Source of the DNA: Zanthoxylum bungeanum | Taxonomy: Eukaryota > Streptophyta > Magnoliopsida > Sapindales > Rutaceae | Length of the DNA: 64,000 nucleotides | Direction of reading: 5' to 3' | Assembly: GCA_019454045.1 (NCBI GenBank) | Contig: SKCR01034789.1 | Span: forward strand, 61,961-125,960 | In this document: positions 36,310-47,804 of the stretch, one piece after another | How the letters are laid out: each line of letters begins with the position of its first letter | Position numbering within the stretch: the first letter of the stretch is position 1 | Translations under genes and position numbers: made by a program | Notes under the pieces: model-generated | Told to the model about the DNA's origin: nothing | Database searches by the model: none | What the model saw: the letters and a program-made list of their open reading frames with translations, nothing else

Positions 36310-37788
36310 GTTGAACTTCCTGAAGGAGTTAAACCTATTGGTTGTAAATGGGTTTACAAAAGGAAGCGAGGGCCCGATGGAAAGGTGTAAACCTTTAAGG
36401 CCTGTCTGGTAGCAAAAGTTTACCTTCAACATCCTGGGATTGACTATGAGGAAATATTTTCACCAATAGCCATGTTAAAATCCATTAGGATTCTTTTAGC
36501 CATTGCTGCATATCACGACTATGAGATATCGTAGATGGATGTGAAAACCGCTTTCCTAAATGGATTCCTTGAGAAGGATATCTATATGGAACAACCGAAG
36601 TGTTTCGTATCCAGTGAGACTTCAAACTTGGTTTGTAAGCTCCAAAATTCTATTTATGGACTTAAATAGACATCCCAAAGCTGAAATCGTCATTTTGATG
36701 AGATAATTAGATTATATGGATTCATCACAAACGAGGAAGAACCATGTGTTTATAAGAAAGTTAGTGGGAGCATGATAGTTTTCCTATTCTTTTATGTAGA
36801 TGACATCCTTATCATAGGAAATGATATATGGATGATGCAAAGTGTGAAAGCCTATATTTGCAAGAACTTCTCCATGAAGGTATGTGTGAGCTTCCTATAT
36901 ACTAGGTATAAGGCTCTACCGGGATAGAGTTAGGAAGCTTATAGGGTTTTCACAATCGAAATACATAGATAAGATGTTAGAAAGGTATGGTTTTACCAAC
37001 TGCAAGATAACAAATATACCTTTCCGATACGACACATCTTTCAAAGAAAATGATACCTCAGACTGAGGAAGAGAGAGTTAGGATGTCTAACTTGTCGTAC
37101 GCTTCTTGTATTGGAAGCATAATATATGTTATGTTATGTACTTGACCTGATATCAGTTTCGGCGTCAGTATGACCAGCCGATATCAATCTGATCCAGGTA
37201 ATGATCATTGGACAGCCGTGAAATATATCATAAAATATCTTAAAGGTATTAGGGATAAGTTTCTGATATATGAAGAAGATGAGCTATAAGTTAAGGGTTA
37301 TACAGACTCCGACTTCCAGGGAGATCCAAACGATAGAAAATCTACATCATGATACATATTTACCCTTAACGGTGGTGTTGTTAGTTGGCGATGTTCAAAA
37401 CAAGGCTCAACAGCTGATTTCACCACTGAGGCGGAATTTATAGCGGCTTCAAAAGCTGCTAAAGAAGTTGTTTGGATTAGAACTTCTATCACAGAACTTG
37501 GCGTTGTGCCTAGTATTGCGGATTCGATCCCATTGTACTGTGATAATAACGGAGCCATCGCGCAAGCTAAGGAGCCGAGGGCGCATTCCAAGCCTAAACA
37601 CGTGGAAAGAAAATATTACGTAATTAGAGAGATAATTGAACGAAAAGACATAATGGTCTTGAAGGTTCAAGGACTAGACAACATAGCAGACCCACTTACA
37701 AAGGTCTTACCTCCTAAGTTATTCGATAAACATGTGGAGGAGATGAGACTACAGTACCAACCAGATTGGCACAAAGCAAGTGGGAGTT
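36310..37788 (+). pseudogene. Element B reverse transcriptase and RNase H, with polypurine tract
   Basis: RT motif A is MDVKTAFLNGFLEKDIYM near 36535-36590 and the YVDDILIIGND box is near 36797. RNase H includes YTDSDFQGDPNDRKST, TTEAEFIAASKAAKEVVW, CDNNGAIAQAKEP and ADPLTKVLPPKLF. Several stops look like deamination products (CAG to TAG, TGG to TGA). The polypurine tract AAGTGGGAGTT lies directly before the 3' LTR. Confidence 0.88.
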
Positions 37789-40700
37789 TGTTGGAATTGG
37801 TGCTTGGAGTGTCAATTTGAATTGTACATTTTATTATTCATTTAATAAAATAACTACATTTTCATTGTATACCTCATTAATGGTATTGTCATTATGTGTA
37901 TTAGATTGACGTATATATATGCTAAGAAAGACGTCGACCTTAGAATAGTCTTGTTGTAATATTGGACACTAGGTGGTCCGATAAGTATTACTATTGTAAA
38001 TTATTCTTAAAGTATATATTCCTAGTCATTGGTTTTGGAATACGATCGAATTCCTATAACCTAGAAAACTAGCACATATCGTATATTGGAATTGGAGTTC
38101 CAATGGTTTAACCCGATGTACCATGAGTTTTGGAAACTCGTATAGACATGTGGGTATTCGTTGAAGCGAATACTAAATGACTCATAGGTGATTCTTAATA
38201 GTTGAATGTACACACCACCATCAATAGGAATCTCCTCGAGTCGAATAACATATGTAATCCTTTGACTATATGATAGCATTGATTTTGTGTGAGATACTCC
38301 ATACTTTGATGTCATTTATGTCAGAAAAATTTCATGGTCTAGCCTCTAGATGTTCGTTGGATATGGACCGATGCACTCAGTAATCAAGTACGAAACAAGA
38401 TAGGATATTTCGGCCCTTATGTGTACCATAAGGGGTTTAGGTATCCATGTTAGTAAAGTCACGATTCTTAAAATTTTGGCCAAAGTCGATCACCTATGGT
38501 GGATCGCATCAGTTATGAAGAATCGTGGACATGTCGACATGAGATGTGCGCATCAGAAACTTGACAGTGTATTCTATGTTTCCTAAACACAACTCGGATA
38601 GCCTATGACAGAGGGATTGTTAAACATATGTGATGACCTCGACTTGTATAGTTCAGAAAGGTCGTTTGTGTTCTTCGCGAATTCGGAGGTGGGCGAATTG
38701 CGTACATATTAGCTAGGCTTATATGAAGAACGTGTCTGAACTTAGAGAGTCCAAATATGAAGTGTACTCGTTGAGCACTTGGGTAGCCTATTAATTTTGA
38801 TAAAAGATAATATTCGATATTATATTATCAACTAAGATAGTCAAGTATTGTTTGATAACATTGATTATTTACTTTGACCTAATTGGATTAATTGGATTAA
38901 TTCAATAATTACACAATGGTTTAATTGTAAAATCATAATTATCTCTACCATTTGAGGATATTATGGTAATTATAAATATGTAATAATAGGTGGTTTTGGC
39001 TTGATTTAATTGGATTAAATCAAAGTAGAAAATATTTAACTAATCAATTTCTTAATTATTGGCTTGATTTAATTGGATTAAATCAAAGTGGGAGACAATG
39101 GAGATTAGTCACACCTAATTATACATATTTGGACAAATTAGATTAAGCCCACTTAAAAGTTGATTACAACTTTTATTAATTAAAAATTACCTAAGTTTTG
39201 TTATAAATATCAAGTTTTAGGAATGTTTTAATTACAAGTATAAGCATAAGCAAAATCTTGAGTAAGCTATACACAAGTAATTCTTGAGAGATAAGCCTAA
39301 GTTAGAGAAGTGTGTTGAGAATATTGTGAGATCTCTACAATATTTCATCTAGGAAAAATCGAGATTGGATCTTGAAGTGAAGCTTGGTAGCATTGGAAAC
39401 AAGATTGGATCTTGGAGTCAATCTTGCACACCTTGGAGGTTCTCCAACCATTTCAACAAATGAGAGGTAGATTGGATCTTGCATCAAGCTTACTAGGTAA
39501 AGTTTGATCTTCTCCTAAGCTATGTTCTTTTGTGTATTAGATGCATGATCACATAGCTTAATTTTGAAATAAGGCTAATCAATTTGTGTTAGGATACTTT
39601 AGAAGTATAAACACAACATGCTTATGAATTAGGTCAAAGATGTTCATGTTGGAATTGTAACAATTAACAAGAGTTTGGAACTCTAGATTAAAGCTTAGAG
39701 CTATGGCTACCATTTTAGATTCACTTGACCACCTGTAGACACTGTATTTTTGCATAAAGCCCAATGATGAGCCTCGTATGTAGGCACTACCAGATAAGTT
39801 GTGGGAAACAGACGTCGGAAGGGAAAATTCAAGAAATAAATACATCATCAAATTTAACTCGCTATTTAGCCTCGGGTTCGCTCGGTTAATCTCTGTTTTA
39901 AAATATTAGCATCGGCCCAAAACCCCCGTGATACATGAAAGCCCACTTATCCAAGCCACACGCCCACATCACAAGGCCCACCAAAGCCCAATCCAAAAAT
40001 ATTCAACACATTAAACACATGTCTAAATTAAATCAAATCCAATCAAATTAAATCAAATCCAAAAAAAATCTCCTTCCTTATTCCTCATAATCCCCTTCCA
40101 AATTAGCCAAGATCGCATCTTCCAAATTTGGAAGGAAAATCTTGACAATTGAAGGAGGTGGGCGGCCACACTAAGAAGAAAAAGACAAAACCCTAACTTA
40201 ACACACACAATAGAAACCATAGGATGACCATTATAAAAAGGGACTTCAACCAAACCCTACCCTCTCTTAGAAATTCTCTCATCTCTCCTTCACTCGGCAA
40301 GTCTCTAAAAAACAAAACAAAATAAAAAACCCTAAACAAAGCATCCTCTCGCCTCTCTCCACACGCCTCTCTCCCTCATGACCTCTCTCAAACACAAACA
40401 ATAAAACTAAACCCTAATCAGCTCACGCCCTCCCTCCCCTCTTATTTTGTCTACAAACCCAAAAGAACCATAAACACATTAACGACTACCTTCTCCTCTG
40501 GAACGCACTCATAAACCTAAACAACAAATAGAAACCTTAACAGCCCCTCATCACTCACGCCAAAACTGCCCTTCACCTAATCAAAAGCATACACTGCCAA
40601 GAACCTATTCAGCTCACGAACGACCTCACTGCTTACTCACAAAGCAACAACCATAAACCCTAAAGCCACCAACACTTAGACACCTCAAAACCAGCCCTCT

Positions 40701-41403
40701 CACTAACGCTCACACCAATATCCCATTCATGCAACACGTACCCCAAAAACCTTCAACACATGCCTTAGACTCACACGACAACTGACCACGCACAAGCCTC
40801 ATGCATACGTGAACCACATCCATACGTCTCCACACCACTCATGCAGACACACGGCAACCAGACCACAAACAGAGCCTGCCACTCAACCCACTAAACAAAC
40901 CCCAAAATAGTAGCCAAAACTGAGACAAAAGTCCCCAAAACAGCGAGTAAAATAGCGAGCAAAAACTGCAGTAATAACATAAAAAAATAGTGAAGAAAAT
41001 AGCGGAAACAGCAACCCAAAACAGTGGCAAACCAAAAAAATAGTGAAACGTTAACCCTTCCGGTGACGTCCCAACGCACTCCCGGGAAGTGACTTAAAAG
41101 GTAAGACATGAGGGCACCCTTTGTTATATTTTTATTTTGTCGTCCCGGACACGGCATGCTTGGTTGGACGTGGAATACGGCCAACCGGGCATGCGAAGTC
41201 CTACATTAAAAACGGCCAAACTATTGGTCACATCTCTCTTTTATTATTCCACATTTATTTTCCGCATTTATCTTCTTTTAATATTTCGCACTTAGCTTAT
41301 TATTTATCGTTTCCGTTATGTATTGTTATTTCATCACATGCATTTCATGTATACATTGGGTTAATGATGTCATTATGTTAAATGGTCGGTGCTACCTCTT
41401 GCG

Positions 41404-42438
41404 GTATATCGGATGGAAACCCAGACGTAAATTCCGTAGCCGAATCCGAATGGACGGTATTGCGGTCTGTATTTGGGATACAACTCCACGTACCGCTTGA
41501 GAAACTTTCAAGCACGTGTTACATTTCGGTATTTAATTTTGTGTCTATTATTCTGCTATTTATTTTATATGTATTGTTTCTTTGTTTATGCATTGTTAAT
41601 CTTGATGCGCATGGGCTAATCATATGGGATAAAGGTCCTCTATTCGAGCGAAATGCCTAAAGGCTACCTTTACCATGATGTTCTGCCGCACTGGACGAAG
41701 TACGTTTCATTGAACGTGAGATATGTTCAATCGGGCATACGAGGTCCCATATTATTTATGTGTTTATTCATGCATTGCTACTTGATGCGCATGAGCTAAT
41801 TACGTTGGTTTAAAGGTCCTCTATTTGAGGGAGAAAAAGCCTAAAAGGCTACCTTTTTCCACAATATTTTGCCGCGCCCTTTTTTAGTCCGTTATTTACT
41901 TTTCGCATATTATTTCTTCGTTTGTTCATGCATTGTTTCTTGATGCGCATGGGCTAATCACGTCGGATTAAAGGTCCTCCGTTTGAGGGATAAAAGCCTA
42001 AAGGCTACCTTTACCATGATGTTTTGCCGTGCCGGATGAGGTATGCTCGATTGAATATGAAATACGTTCAATCGGGCATACGAGATCCCATATAGATGTC
42101 GGCCTTGGTCGCATCTCTTTTATTGAATTATGTTTTGCTATTTAGTGCGCATGGGCTAATCATGTGAGTTAAAGGCCCTCTATTTGAGGGAAATGCCTAA
42201 AGGCTATCTTTGCCACGGTGTCTTGTCGCGCCCTTCCCCTATTGACTTTGCTATTCATCTTTGTTTTGGTTGTTATTTTACATCTTTTCATTTTCGCATT
42301 CGTGCCATGTTTATGTTTGAGTGCTTGCTTCTAACGGTATATCGGATGGAAACTCAGACATAAATTCTGTAGCCGAATCCGAATGGACGGTAGTGCGGTC
42401 TGTATTTGGGATAAAATTCCACGTACCGCTCGAGCAAC
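41404..42438 (+). repeat. Internal duplication in the solo LTR
   Basis: A ~100-bp block (TATATCGGATGGAAAC through ACGTACCGCT) occurs at 41404-41503 and again at 42339-42438; element C's LTRs have one copy. Between them a ~150-200-bp unit (GATGCGCATGGGCTAATCA, AAGGTCCTC, CTAAAGGCTACCTTTACC) repeats about four times, near 41603, 41783, 41942 and 42150. Confidence 0.82.
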
Positions 42439-42484
42439 ATTCATACATGTTTCCGTGTCATTTTAGATACCACATTGGTAATCT

Positions 42485-42625
42485 CGTTCGAACGTGTTAT
42501 CAAACGCTACTCGAACGCATGCATTCTGTTTACCGTTCGAACGCGTTCTCAAACGCTACTCGAATGCATGCATTCTGTTTATTGTTCGAACGCGTTATCA
42601 AACGCTCCACGAACGTGCATGCAGT
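42485..42625 (+). repeat. 49-bp tandem repeat, three copies
   Basis: Units start at 42485, 42534 and 42583 (CGTTCGAACG, TCAAACGCTACTCGAACGC, GCATGCATTCTG). Each unit carries the palindrome CGTTCGAACG or a variant of it. Confidence 0.85.
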
Positions 42626-43978
42626 GGATCGACTTTTTTTCCTCATATTTCGTGCATGTTTGCTTATTTAAGTCGTTTCTTTCGCATTACATAATTAACC
42701 ATATCATTTCATTATTTACGCTTTTACCGTTATTAATTATTTATATTTCCGTATTTATTTATTTGATATGTTCATGAGATTGTGTGCTCGCTTTTATTAT
42801 TAATGCCTTTATAGTTGTTATTAGTTACATTATTGTGTTTCATCGTTTAATACGTTTATGAATTATGCATTTTGCCTTCATTTTTATTTACGATTATGGG
42901 TGTGCAATCTTGTGTGTTGATTACATTATCTTGCATGTGTTACATAAGACTTGATTATACTATTGCATAAATCTTTTCATTACAATTGGCATAAGTAAGG
43001 GACCATTCCGAACCCAACGGTTTGAGGTCTTCCCTTGCAAGGGGTGAGTGCGGCCTTAAATCATTTCCCAGTTCACACTGGGTGGCGACTCCATTTTATT
43101 TCTATGGTTTAGTCCCCCGCAGGCTACTCCGTACTCTCGACCAGGCCGCGAGCCCGGACAGCGTCGTCCATATCTGTGTTCAACACCATATTTAGGTGAA
43201 CTAGAATTGTTTAAGAGACATTTCTAATTAGGATTCTAAAATGGTTTGTGATTAGATTCAAACAAATGCATATAAGTATTTAGAATACATGTATGTTAAT
43301 AGTAAAATATGTGTTGATAGTGGATATGAAGTTAAAATTAGATTTTAAATGTATTTCTAGTATTTGTAGAAAATTGGAAGTGTTTAGTAATGGTTTGAAC
43401 TTGAAAATCACTTACTGCCTTGATCAGCGTCGCGACTCAGACCAATCTGCGTCGCGATGCTGAGCTTCAAACAGGGGCACGTCGCGACGCCCAGACTTCC
43501 ACGTCACGATGCGTCGACGTTCTCGGTCAACATGCTCTCAGCATTTTGGCTGCGTCACAATGTCCAAGCACTCGCGTCGCGACGCCCAGACCTGATTCAT
43601 ACTAAAACTTATTTTTTTTTCTCTGTTCCGGAGTTTTCGTACTCCGTTTTGGTCCCCGTTTTTTCTTATAGACAGAAATGGAATGTAATTTTACATGAAA
43701 ATATTTTAAATACACCCATACTAACTATCCATAGGTTAGACCCATTTTCACTGTGCGAGACACCGATTCGACCCTAGGGGTTCCATAATTGTCCCAACAT
43801 CATATTCTATCCAAAACCTTGCAAAGGGTTATCAATTTTCCACCATAAAAATGTGAAATTGATATACTCTTGAAACTTCAGGTGGAAAATTGATAATTTA
43901 AAAGTATTATAATATTTTCATACTTTCGCATAACTTAGAGTGTAAAATTAATAATTTGCCAGTAAAATATCAAGTTAC

Positions 43979-45984
43979 CTCCTTATTAGTTTGAAAAGAA
44001 AGGGGAAGACCCAGTTCATTCATCAGTGTAGCCAATTCTACATCCTCTGGTAAATAGTTAAAATCTGCACAAGAAAAAGGGGAAATTGTTGGAGTTGGTG
44101 CTTAGAGCATTAATCTGAATAATGTATTGTACATTATATTTTATTTTTTTATTAATAAAATAACTAAATTTTCATTTCAATATTATTAATGGTAATTTCA
44201 TTTCACATATTAGTTATATATATATAAATATGTTGAGAATGACATCGACCTTAGAATAGTCATATAGTAGTATTGGACAATAAGTGGAAAGATATTAAGA
44301 TAATATTTCTATTATAAACTATTCTTAAAGTAAGTATTCCTAGTCATTGGTTTTGGAATACGGTCGAATTCCTATAACTTAAAATACTAGCACATGTCGT
44401 ATATTGGAATTGGAGTTCCAATGGATAATGGTTTAACCCTATGTACCATGAGCAAGAGAAGCTCGTATGAACATGTGAGTATTCGTTGGAGCGAATACCG
44501 AATGACTCATAGATGATTCCTAATAGTTGGAAGTACACACCACCGTCAATAGGAATCTCCTCGAGTCGAGTAGCATATGTGATCCTTTTTCTATAGGATA
44601 ACATTGATTTTGTGTGTGATCCTCCACACTTTGATGTCATATATGTCAGAATCCTTTCATGGTCTAACCGTTAGATGTTCGTTGGATGTGGACCGATACA
44701 CTCGTTAATCAAATGCGTATCTCGTTAATCAAGTGCGTATCAAGATAGGATATGTCGACCCGTAAGTATACCATAAGAGGTTTAGGTATCTATGTGAGTA
44801 AGTCACGATTCTTAAGACTTTGTCCAAAGCCGATCACCTAAGGTGGATCGCATATATGAGAAATGGTGTTTCGATAAGTTGTAAAGAATCATGGACATGT
44901 CGACATAAGATGTGCACCTCGGAAATTTGACGGTATAATCTATATTTCCTAAGCACAACTCGGATAGCGTACGACGGAGAGATTATTAAACATATGTGAT
45001 GACATCAACTTGTATAGTTCAGAAAGGTCATTCGTGTTCTTCGATAATTCGGAGGTGGCCGAATTAAGTAGATATAAACTAGGCTTATATGATGAATGTG
45101 TCTGAACTAGAGAGTCTCACAATATGAAGTGTACTCATTGAGCACTTGGGTAGCCGATAATGTTTGATAATAAATAATATTTGATATTATAATTATCAAT
45201 TAAAATAATTAAGTGTTACTTGATAACATTAATTATTTACTTTAGCCTAATTGGATTAATTTGATTAATCCAAAATCACATAAGGACTTTATTGTAATTT
45301 CATAAATATCTCTACCATTATAGGACATTTTGATAATTACAAATATGTAATAATAGGTGTATTTGTCTTGATTTAATTGGATTAAATCAAAGTGGTAGAT
45401 TCACTAATCCATTTGTTAAACTTTGTCTTGATTTAATTGGATTCAATCAAAGTGGTAGATAAAGGTGATTAGTCACACCTAATTATACATATTTGGATAA
45501 ATTGGATTAAGCCCACCTAAAAATTGATTAAGATTTTTATTAATTAAAAATTACATAAGTTTTGATATAAAAGGCAAGCTTGAGCTTAAGAAAGTTAAGC
45601 TTGTGAAAGCTAAAACAAGCAGTGGAAACAATGTTTGAGCTGGCAATATCAACATCTTGAGGAAATTTCTGTGTGCAAACAAAAAAAACAATTTCAAATT
45701 AGAATCCCATGAAAATTCTTTAATCAATTGAATACATAAATCTTTTAGCAGGAATTCTTACAGAGCGTTCCGGTTCTGGACACTCTGGCCAACCATCGTC
45801 CCTTTTGAGCACAAAAACAAATAAATATACAATTGGTTAAACACAGAGCATAATTAAACCTCATTACATTATTTTCTTAAAGGGGAGCAAAAGATACGCA
45901 CCATAAGTAAACTTCAGTGAGCTTGAAGAGAGAACCGAGAGCTTTAAGAGTAGGAGCTTCAGTTTCGAGTTCTACACTGTCCAT
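43979..45984 (-). CDS. TGS1: Trimethylguanosine synthase-like protein, 5' exons only
   Basis: TGS1 hypermethylates the m7G cap of small nuclear and nucleolar RNAs. Four exons are visible: 45902-45984, 45762-45801, 45617-45668 and 43979-44064, each with GT-AG borders and joining in frame. Exon 1 reads MDSVELETEAPTLKALGSLF and then KLTEVYLW; exon 2 begins DDGWPECPEPERS. Exon 3 gives KFPQDVDIASSNIVSTA and exon 4 YLPEDVELATLMNELGLPLS. The ALGSLFKLTEVxLWDD start and the LPEDVEL..MNxLGLPxSF block are recalled from the N-terminal part of plant TGS1 proteins. The WW-like and methyltransferase parts are not in the window; they would be left of position 1. Intron 3 contains an LTR fragment and the next intron contains element B. 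The exons seen are open, so the gene may still work if the long intron is spliced. Confidence 0.68.
44087..45600 (+). mobile_element. Truncated B-family copia LTR in intron 3 of the TGS1-like gene
   Basis: It starts TGTTGGAGTTGGTGCTTAG and follows the element B LTR (37789-39250) for about 1.5 kb. It then ends without the usual CCCAACA end, near 45600. No target duplication is seen, so it was truncated. It lies only ~20 bases upstream of the exon 4 acceptor. Confidence 0.82.
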
Positions 45985-45987
45985 TAG

Positions 45988-46113
45988 CGAAAATTATATT
46001 ATGTGCCGGGTATATATGACATTTCTCTCACAGCAGACGGGCCCCACAACTGTGTGGGACCCGCCTGCTGTGAGAGAGATTACATATACACTCGGCACAT
46101 GATATTCCACCTC
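45988..46113 (-). mobile_element. Foldback MITE with 9-bp duplication at the TGS1-like start codon
   Basis: The 126-bp element is almost entirely an inverted repeat. The arms share ATGTGCCG, TATAT, and TCTCTCACAGCAG followed by CGGG and CCCACA. The flanks are a perfect 9-bp repeat, GTCCATTAG, at 45979-45987 and 46114-46122, a length typical of Mutator-like elements. On the gene strand the repeat reads CTAATGGAC and contains the start codon, so the insertion duplicated the ATG. No coding capacity. Confidence 0.85.
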
Positions 46114-46122
46114 GTCCATTAG

Positions 46123-46270
46123 GTGAAGCAAAAGCCAAATCGGCAAATCCTTTAAGGCATAGAGATTCCCTAAACAAAGGGTCGACTCAATCCCGCTTTT
46201 ATATATACGATGTCGTTTTATTTCTTGGGTCTTACTCAAACGGCGTCGTGTTAAATGTTAGTCTATTTTT
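46123..46270 (-). promoter_or_regulatory. Probable promoter of the TGS1-like gene
   Basis: On the - strand a TATA-like TATATATAAAAG lies at about 46196-46207. Upstream are ACGACGCCGTTTGAG (46237-46251) and AAAACGACATCG (about 46207-46219), both resembling the AAACGACGCCGTTT element common in plant housekeeping promoters. The distance to the outer ATG (46119) is about 80 bases. Confidence 0.5.
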
Positions 46271-47164
46271 AATTAATAAACAAATTAACAAATAGTTGGG
46301 GGAAGCAATTTGATCGGCAAAGTAGGAAAGTGAAAACTGAATAGAATGAAAGACTTCGAGACTGAGGTAGAAGGAATGGCGATAATAATCTTTTTAAATA
46401 TTAATGTGAAAAAATATTTTCCAAATTAATATTAGGTTTAATAATAAAAAAATGTTCAAAAATACAACTTTGTTTTATATCATCGCTTCCAATAAAGCTG
46501 GTATACTTACACCTTATTTACTTCATGATTTTATATAGTATGATATAGTTCAAAATGTTATTTGTTTTGACTTTCATACTTATGTTATGATTTCTTATCG
46601 TAATCTCATGATTTGAAAACCATAATTTTTGAAGAGTTTTTTAAACCATCAATTTGGTGGTTTGTCATGATTTTATAATTTCTATTCATAAAATATCTTT
46701 AATAAAATTTTAAAATGTCAATTTAATCTTATTAAATATATTATATTAATGATAAAAATTTTAAAAAAAATTATTTAATGACTTATGTACAAAATAAATT
46801 TTTGGTTTTATAATTAATATTATTTAGTATTTATTTATTCTTAGTCGGATACTGGATTCAAATTTTACTCAAGGACAACACAATCATTTGATTTTGTGAG
46901 ACTTTTCAATATGACTACTTTAAAAATCAAGATAAAAACCAAGGTAATAAAACTGTTATCTAGCAAGATCAAACACAAATTAATAATCAACAAAATCATC
47001 TGAATATTTGATGCATCCACAAAATAATATCCAGCCTAATTATGCATCAATCAGATCCTAGTTTAGCTACTTCAAGAACACATCACAAATTCCATACTTG
47101 TAAACACATTCAGAAAGATCAAACACAAATTAATATTCGGCAATATTTGTAATACTACATTAGC
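46271..47164. other. AT-rich intergenic stretch
   Basis: About 0.9 kb of AT-rich sequence without a supported frame, RNA gene or repeat border. A short segment (GATCAAACACAAATTAATA) occurs twice, near 46969 and 47117. Confidence 0.5.
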
Positions 47165-47706
47165 TAGGGGTGATCACGGTTTCAGGTCAAACCGCAACCC
47201 GATCCGAACCGCACCGCGCGGTTTAAAAAAAAATTAAAAATGATTTCGGGTCAATCTAAATCGAACCGTAAATTTCGGGTCGGTGTGCGGTTTTGACCCA
47301 ATTGCGACCCGAACCGCCCAAAATCACAAATTTTGACTCAAACCGCGAACCGAACCGCCTAAACCGCCGACCTGCGTTCAAATTAGATATTATTTTATAT
47401 TTTTCTTCTTCTTTAACCATGAAATTTAAGATATTTAATGATCATATGACAATATGCAATGTATAAATGAAAATTAAGTATTTTTTCTCTTCAATTATTA
47501 TGTGAAAACACAAAAAAATTTCTTTAAAAAATTTATAATCCAAACAGCCGACTCGAACTGCCCAAACCGCTAAACCGCCAACCCAAACCGCCGCGGTTTT
47601 TCTTATCAAATTTGCGGTTTCGATTTCTAATTTCCCAAATCGCCAACCCGCGCGGTTTGAAGTGAAAAACGAAAAGCTGACCCGAACCACACCGCGAACA
47701 CCCCTA
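47165..47706. mobile_element. hAT-type non-autonomous DNA element
   Basis: The 542-bp element starts TAGGGGTG and ends CACCCCTA. It is flanked by a perfect 8-bp duplication ACATTAGC (47157-47164 and 47707-47714), as expected for hAT. The inside is built from CGGTTTGGGTC / GACCCGAACCG-like words on both strands, so it can fold on itself. It encodes no transposase. Confidence 0.9.
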
Positions 47707-47804
47707 ACATTAGCATGCCTGGTTCTCTAACAGCATATACATTGTAATAAAATTGTTATCCAGCAAGATCAAGAGCTGATGGAGGATTAAAAATACAAGA
47801 CCTA

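Larger units (their letters stand above)
39734..43185 (+). mobile_element. Solo LTR of the element C family, expanded
   Basis: The sequence starts TGTAGACACTGTATTTTTGC and ends near ATATCTGTGTTCAACA. It matches element C's LTRs in reverse orientation. No internal region is present. It is 3.45 kb against 1.9 kb for C because of internal repeats. The flanks (CCACC and CCATA) do not form a clear duplication, so the exact ends are uncertain by a few bases. Confidence 0.82.
1..43799 (+). mobile_element. Copia element B (outermost host of the nest)
   Basis: This Ty1/copia element runs left to right. Its 5' LTR ends at 64, a leader follows, gag-pol lies at 33945-37750, a purine-rich tract precedes 37789, and the 3' LTR is 37789-43799. 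The two LTR ends match closely: both finish with an ACTGTGCG block, then a GACCCTA block, then CCCAACA. Only the last 64 bases of the 5' LTR are in view, so the left target duplication cannot be checked; the right flank is TCATA. The element is interrupted by element A (227-33414) and, in its 3' LTR, by a solo LTR (39734-43185). Coding decay (stop codons, frameshifts) shows it is not autonomous now. It lies in an intron of a TGS1-like gene transcribed the other way. Confidence 0.88.
37789..43799 (+). mobile_element. 3' LTR of element B, split by a solo LTR
   Basis: The LTR starts TGTTGGAATTGGTGC and ends TTGTCCCAACA. Without the solo LTR at 39734-43185 it is about 2.56 kb. The part at 43420-43590 is rich in TCGCGA cores. 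Related LTRs occur at 44087-45600, 48135-49127 and 58182-58857. Confidence 0.88.

Noticed and set aside
42321..42777. Three overlapping frames up to 116 codons
   Set aside because: They are generated by the 49-bp repeats inside the solo LTR.
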